64,000 bases of DNA from Oxyruncus cristatus (lineage: Eukaryota; Chordata; Aves; Passeriformes; Cotingidae): NCBI GenBank assembly GCA_013399855.1, contig VXAY01006780.1:439827-503826 (forward strand), given 5' to 3'. This document shows positions 59,367 through 64,000 of this stretch, one piece after another. The notes beneath the pieces were generated by a model. It saw nothing but the letters and a program-made list of their open reading frames with translations. It was not told the origin of the DNA and made no database searches. The position numbers and the translations under genes are program-made. Position 1 is the first letter of the stretch. Each line of letters opens with the position of its first letter.

Positions 59367-60414
59367 TGTAAAGAAGAACATGGGCTACTCAACAAAGAAT
59401 GAGCTCAAATGCCACATCTAATCCCAGCTTCGGAAAACATCCAGGAAAAGCCTAATTCACAACAAAAGACTTTACATCAAATGTTAAAACAATTATTTTT
59501 ACAGGAGACAAAAGGAAAAAAAATGAAATATTTGATAAAATGTCAATTTTTAAAGGTCTTCAGACAAATCGATGGTTGGAGCACAGTGAGTTCAGTGTAG
59601 GAGCCAATGGTGAGAAGAGTCAGAGAAAGGTTTAGAACTAGAGTCAATCTAAATTACGTATTTTCTCATAAGGTTTTCATAAAAGGATTTAATTATAAAC
59701 TCCATCAATAGGTTGTGGAAATTGTTTATGTGTTTGTACATATATAATAGATACACAAATTATATTTTCATCCTTTCCTGTATAGTCTGTCTCTATTGCT
59801 TTGTGTTGTGATTTAGACACTGATTTTAGCCTATAAATTTCCTGCCTGGTGTTTTTGTAGAGCTCTATGAAGATCTATGAATATGCGGTATTTGGTTGTA
59901 AGGCACAGCAAAATATTTTAATAGTTGGAACTAATTAAATATTGAACAGGGGGTTTTCTAACAGTGACTGGTGGTGGTTTGTTCATTCTCCATTTTTTTA
60001 GGATATTTTTTTCGAAGTGCCAAACAAATGTAGATAAAACAGTCCCCAGTGAAGACACTGGAACAGTTTGGATGACTGTCAGTTCTGATGAAATGCCATA
60101 TGCCCAGTCGGCTGTTCTGTGTAATCGTCTCTGGCTTCCTCTCATCAAACACTTTGGAGCTGAGCTATCTGGGTGTGGATATTTACCAAGGAACAGCCTT
60201 GGCTCTGTTCACAACTGGCCACAGGAGCAGTTGGGAGTGCAGTGATGGCCCAGTGCTGAAGGTGCTGTCCCAGAATAAGTGTTATGTCACAAATGTTTAT
60301 GGTAGAAAAAGAAGAAAATTTGTATTAAAAGTAGACTCTGGTGGGGAGGGAAAGACTTGAAATAAGCTCAGCCTCAGGTGACCCTTCAGAGCATCGTGTT
60401 TCGTACAGACTGTC

Positions 60415-60914
60415 TGGGGTCCCCAGCACAGGAGGGACGTGGAGCTGTTGGAGCAAGTCCAGAGGAGGCACCAAGATGATCAGAGGGATGGAGCAGCTCT
60501 GCTGTGAGGAAAGGCTGAGAGAATTGGGATTGTTCATCTTGGAGAAGAGAAGCTTTGAGGTGACCTAATTGTGGCCTTTTGATACCTAAAGGGGCTCCAA
60601 GAGAGCTGGAGAGGGACTTTGGACAAGGGCCCAGAGTGCCAGAGCAAGGGGAATGGTTTCCCACTGCCAGAGGAAAGGGTTAGATGGGATATTAGAAAAA
60701 ATTTCTTGCCTGTGTAGGTGGTGAAGCCCTGGCACAGGTTGCCCAGAGAAGCCGTGGCTGCCCCATCCGTGGAGTGTCCAAGGCCAGGTTGGACAGGGCT
60801 TGGAGCAACCTGGTCTAGTGGAAGGTGTCCCAGCCCATGGCAGGGGGTGGAACTGGGTGAGCTTTAAGGTCCCTCCCAACCCAAACCTTTCTGTGGTTCC
60901 GTGATTCTATGTTA
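60415..60914 (+). mobile_element. CR1 LINE 3' fragment, ~500 bp
   Basis: GGGGTCCCCAGCACAGGAGG, AAAGGCTGAGAGAATTGGG, GGTTAGATGGGATATTAG and GGCAGGGGGTGGAACTGG. It ends CTGTGGTTCCGTGATTCTATG. Last CR1 in the window. Confidence 0.93.
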
Positions 60915-62528
60915 GAGATCAGCAACCTGTAGGGATGTTGGAAGAGAAGGAGAAAACCAGTATCTTGCACCAGTTGGAAGAGAGAAACACGAGGTACCAA
61001 GTGTTATCAGGAACTTTGATGTTAGAGGAGGGTCTCTGTAACAATGGAATTGATCAGCAAAATTACTAAAATTACTTCTGCTTTTGCTATTTCCTGTGAT
61101 ATATTCAGGTTATGGACAAAGGCAAAACTTACCCAAATGGCTAAAATTTTATACGAAATCTGAGAGAAAAGTTAGGAAGGGGACACAGGTGCCTAAAACT
61201 AGATTGTCTCATGATTCCTGTGGCTGGACCCCATTAATCTCAGCAGTTGTGTTTTTTTTCTTCGAAATACTCAATTCATTTCTAAGCTTTTGCTCAGCAA
61301 CTGTAGACTTTTAAAAGAAGAAAACAGTAAAAGCAGTGTAAGTGCTCTGAATAACAGTGGTAAGAGGAGTATAATAAGTTTTGAAAAAGCAGAGGGTAGA
61401 AATAAGGGATCACCATAAACCACAAAAGGACATTCTGAGGTAAAGCGCTGGAGTCTTCCCTTCCACAAAGTGCACATCCAATTGCAGGGCTGGAGCTGGG
61501 TTAGTAACAAGGCTGTTCCTGCCAAGGTCGTGGAGATTTTGCTCTGAATGTCAGGCTGTGATTTATCTTCCCCTGCACTGTGGGTTGAACCTGGGATGTA
61601 AACAATAATTACATCCCTGCTCTGGCTGGGGTGTGGAGCTCTCACATGTCAGGGGCTCACAGATCCCACAGTCAGGTCTGATCCACTTCCAGGGCTTTCC
61701 AGAGTTGTTTTGTCCTAAAAATGATTGATACACTACCTTTGCACCTTGTTTTTTGATTTTTGTATCTTGGAGGTGGGTTGCATCCAAGGTCACCCTCGCA
61801 CTGAAGGGTTCCTTCAGAGAGGATTTTCTTTTTCTCTTTTACCTTTGGTCGTCTTAACCTGTTTCCTATTAAACCAAACCATGCTGCCTCCATCGCTGCA
61901 TTTTTTCCCTTTGGAATAGGTATTGAACTACCACTGGATAAACAGGAACATTCAAATATCAACTTGGAAGCGTGAACACTTTGTTCTCTCAGCTGCAAAC
62001 ACAATATTTGCGTTATTTTTGTTTTAATTCTCACTTCACTCCTATTAAGGAACAATTTCAGCACATTCACTTGATGTTGTTGCCAACTCTCATGGCATTT
62101 TAAAAAACAACAAACAGGTGCAAACCTTGCAGGAGCCATCGTAGTTGGCTCATGGTGTAAATTGGCTACATGGAGCTTGACACCTTTCTGGGAATTTTGC
62201 TGGAAGCCTTCGGAGCTTGGAGAGTCATCCTTCCAACACATGGGGAGCCTCTCCATTGCAGAGTTGTGTTTCTGCTGTGATTGACATCACTGGGTTTGAG
62301 CTGACAGTGGATGTGTGAGGAGCTCATTTTCTGATACTAAATTTGTAGTGAGCAGCAAATGGGACTTTCCCACCTCTTACCCATTTCAGGGGTGCATTTT
62401 ACCACCTGAGGCTAATTTCATGCAAAGTGGGTCCTGTGTCCTCTGCTCCTCTTTTTCCCACCCATTGAAACACTCTCAGTTTCTTTGTGATTGTCCTCAC
62501 CCCCGTTTCTGTGAAACTTTCCCACTGC
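60915..62528. other. Distal intron stretch, no gene or CR1 seen
   Basis: Unique sequence. A 194-codon minus-strand frame at 61672-62256 has no recognisable domain. Confidence 0.5.
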
Positions 62529-62700
62529 GGGGAGATGCTGCGGCCAGGAGATGCTGGGACCAGGAGATGCTGGAACCATAAGATGCTGGCCTCAGGAGGT
62601 GCTGGGGTCAAGAGAAGCTGGGACCAGAGGGTGCTGGGATCTGGAGATGCGAGATCTGTAGCTGCTGGGACCAGGAGGTGCTGGGACCAGGCTGGAGCTG
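62529..62700. repeat. Minisatellite, 16-bp unit, ~10.5 copies
   Basis: Units like GGGACCAGGAGATGCT are repeated with 1-6 changes each; one unit is 15 bp. G/A-rich on the + strand. Confidence 0.92.
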
Positions 62701-63269
62701 CCCACCTGCTCTGTGTTTTCAGAACACCTGACTGTGTTGGCAGCTGGACACCCTCTCTACACAGGAGATGCCAAAGGCTGAGTGCCTCTTGCCTTTTGCA
62801 GTCTGGAAGCATTGAAAGGGCCTCTTTCCTCGTTTCCATGGAGTTCTCTTCATTGTACCTCCCATCATTCTGGTGGATTTGATGCAAATGGCCCAGTGGG
62901 CTCCTGGGTAGCCGAGAGGGCCGGGCAGGTGGGTACAGCAGTGACCCGCACCTGGGTTGGCAGAAAGGGAGGTGAAAGGATTGCTACAGTTCATGTCAAC
63001 ACTGAAAATAAATCAGTTCCTGGGGAAGTTGGGACAGTTTTCAGAAAGCTCCTAATTTATGTTGCAAACTCTTCTGCTGCAGGATCGTGCTCTTCCTCAG
63101 TCCACCTTTGTACTCAGTGGGATTTGTGCCAGGTCACGGGATGGAGAAACACAGATCTGGCAGTCAGTAGATTTGGCTTCTGTCCAAAGCCAAGCCATGA
63201 GGCCTGCCACTTTTATTCCTTAAAACAGGGAAAAATAGGGATTCTCACCTGAACAAGAAGCAGTGACAC

Positions 63270-63560
63270 TCTCAGAAGCTGAAATGTTCTGCTGACCTGC
63301 ACCAATTGCTGTAATTACTGCTCTTCAGATTCATTTACTGATAGAGGATTTCTCAAACCGATTGCCTTTGGTCCCTGAAATGAATTGCAAAGTGATGCCA
63401 ATGCCTTTTGAAAATGATGTGAGATTACTAATTATATTTATCCAGTGAATTGAAATTACTGGAGTATCTGCTTGGGACCGTTTTGGCAAGTTGCTGATTT
63501 CTAAGTAATGAGAAATATGTGTTGCTGGAATTTTTCTTTCAAATTATTCCGTTACAAAGA
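63270..63560. other. Repeat-free block, candidate conserved non-coding element
   Basis: CAATTGCTGTAATTACTGC, GAGATTACTAATTATATTTA and GTGAATTGAAATTACTGG with no simple repeats. Confidence 0.35.
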
Positions 63561-63895
63561 GAAGTTGTTATAGGATGAAGTTGTTGTGTAGGGAAAGAAT
63601 GAACATGACAGCAGTGCTGCAAGCTCAGTGATCAATGTGGATTTGGGGAGATGATAAATGATAGGATGCAGAGCAGCAATTCAAACATTTGACAGTGTTT
63701 ATAACAAAAAGGCAGTTCATCTTGTATCGAAAAAACATTTAAAGGTTCTGGAAGGTAGCCAAGCAGTGTCCTTAAAAAGGAGTGAAGTATTTGATTCATT
63801 TGGGTGAGGGCAGCCATGAAATAAAAGGTGGATGCTGAAAGGTCTGGAACACCACCACTGCAGGTGACACTTCTGTAACACAAGTACAGGGTATA

Positions 63896-63955
63896 CTGGC
63901 TGTGATGGACCTGGACATGATGGACCTGGCTGTGATGGACCGGGACGTGGATTGA
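63896..63955. repeat. Minisatellite, 15-bp unit, ~4 copies
   Basis: CTGGCTGTGATGGAC, CTGGACATGATGGAC, CTGGCTGTGATGGAC, then a degraded fourth unit. Confidence 0.9.
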
Positions 63956-64000
63956 TGAGAACAGGGTGCACTGCTCAGAGATGCAGGCAAAGGGCTGCTG

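Larger units (their letters stand above)
7436..64000 (+). other. NEGR1 intron 1 (5' portion)
   Basis: All sequence downstream of the exon 1 donor is non-coding as far as I can see. It is a mix of AT-rich unique sequence and about 33 CR1 tails (about 20 on the NEGR1 sense strand, 13 antisense). No exon 2 motif (Cys-Tyr-Leu-Glu-Asp-Gly region of Ig1) appears. NEGR1 intron 1 is hundreds of kilobases in human, so the window need not reach exon 2. Confidence 0.85.

Noticed and set aside
61672..62256. 194-codon minus-strand frame
   Set aside because: No family resemblance, no upstream promoter-like sequence; likely chance, though coding tests could change this.

Overview
This window looks like avian nuclear DNA. 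It carries about forty 5'-truncated CR1 LINE tails on both strands, most ending in the ATTCTRTG-type octamer typical of CR1. It also has one solo class II-type endogenous retroviral LTR, few simple repeats, and one GC-rich first exon interrupted by an assembly gap. The gene content places it in a bird, but I cannot name the order or species with confidence; a songbird is a guess.

The only protein-coding exon I can support is at 7266-7435 on the + strand. It is the first coding exon of NEGR1 (neuronal growth regulator 1, also called kilon or neurotractin), a GPI-anchored IgLON cell-adhesion protein. The exon encodes the signal peptide and the first strand of Ig domain 1, and ends in a phase-2 GT donor. 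Everything from 7436 to the window end is then the 5' part of NEGR1 intron 1, which is very long in other amniotes. Bases 1 to about 6800 are upstream intergenic DNA.

Layout. 1-6080: intergenic DNA with several CR1 tails and a complete solo LTR (429-939) bounded by a 6-bp target-site duplication. 6087-6742: a ten-copy minisatellite of about 66 bp next to the promoter. About 6805-7700: a CpG island with exon 1 and a 154-base N gap. 7436-13433: proximal intron with no CR1. 13434-60914: intron with scattered CR1 copies, separated by repeat-poor AT-rich stretches that look like candidate conserved non-coding elements. 60915-64000: CR1-free intron with two short GC-rich minisatellites.

I found no CRISPR array, operon, tRNA or rRNA gene, intact transposon or new gene system. 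The most unusual signals are several perfect or near-perfect short inverted repeats outside CR1: 51118-51152 with a POU octamer in its loop, 51915-51946, 17735-17758 with paired forkhead-like cores, 38134-38152 with paired GATA sites, and 24476-24496 with everted AGGTCA half-sites. Other points of note are the promoter-proximal minisatellite, a CR1 copy flanked by a 12-bp direct repeat, and inverted CR1 pairs that could form double-stranded RNA in the NEGR1 pre-mRNA.
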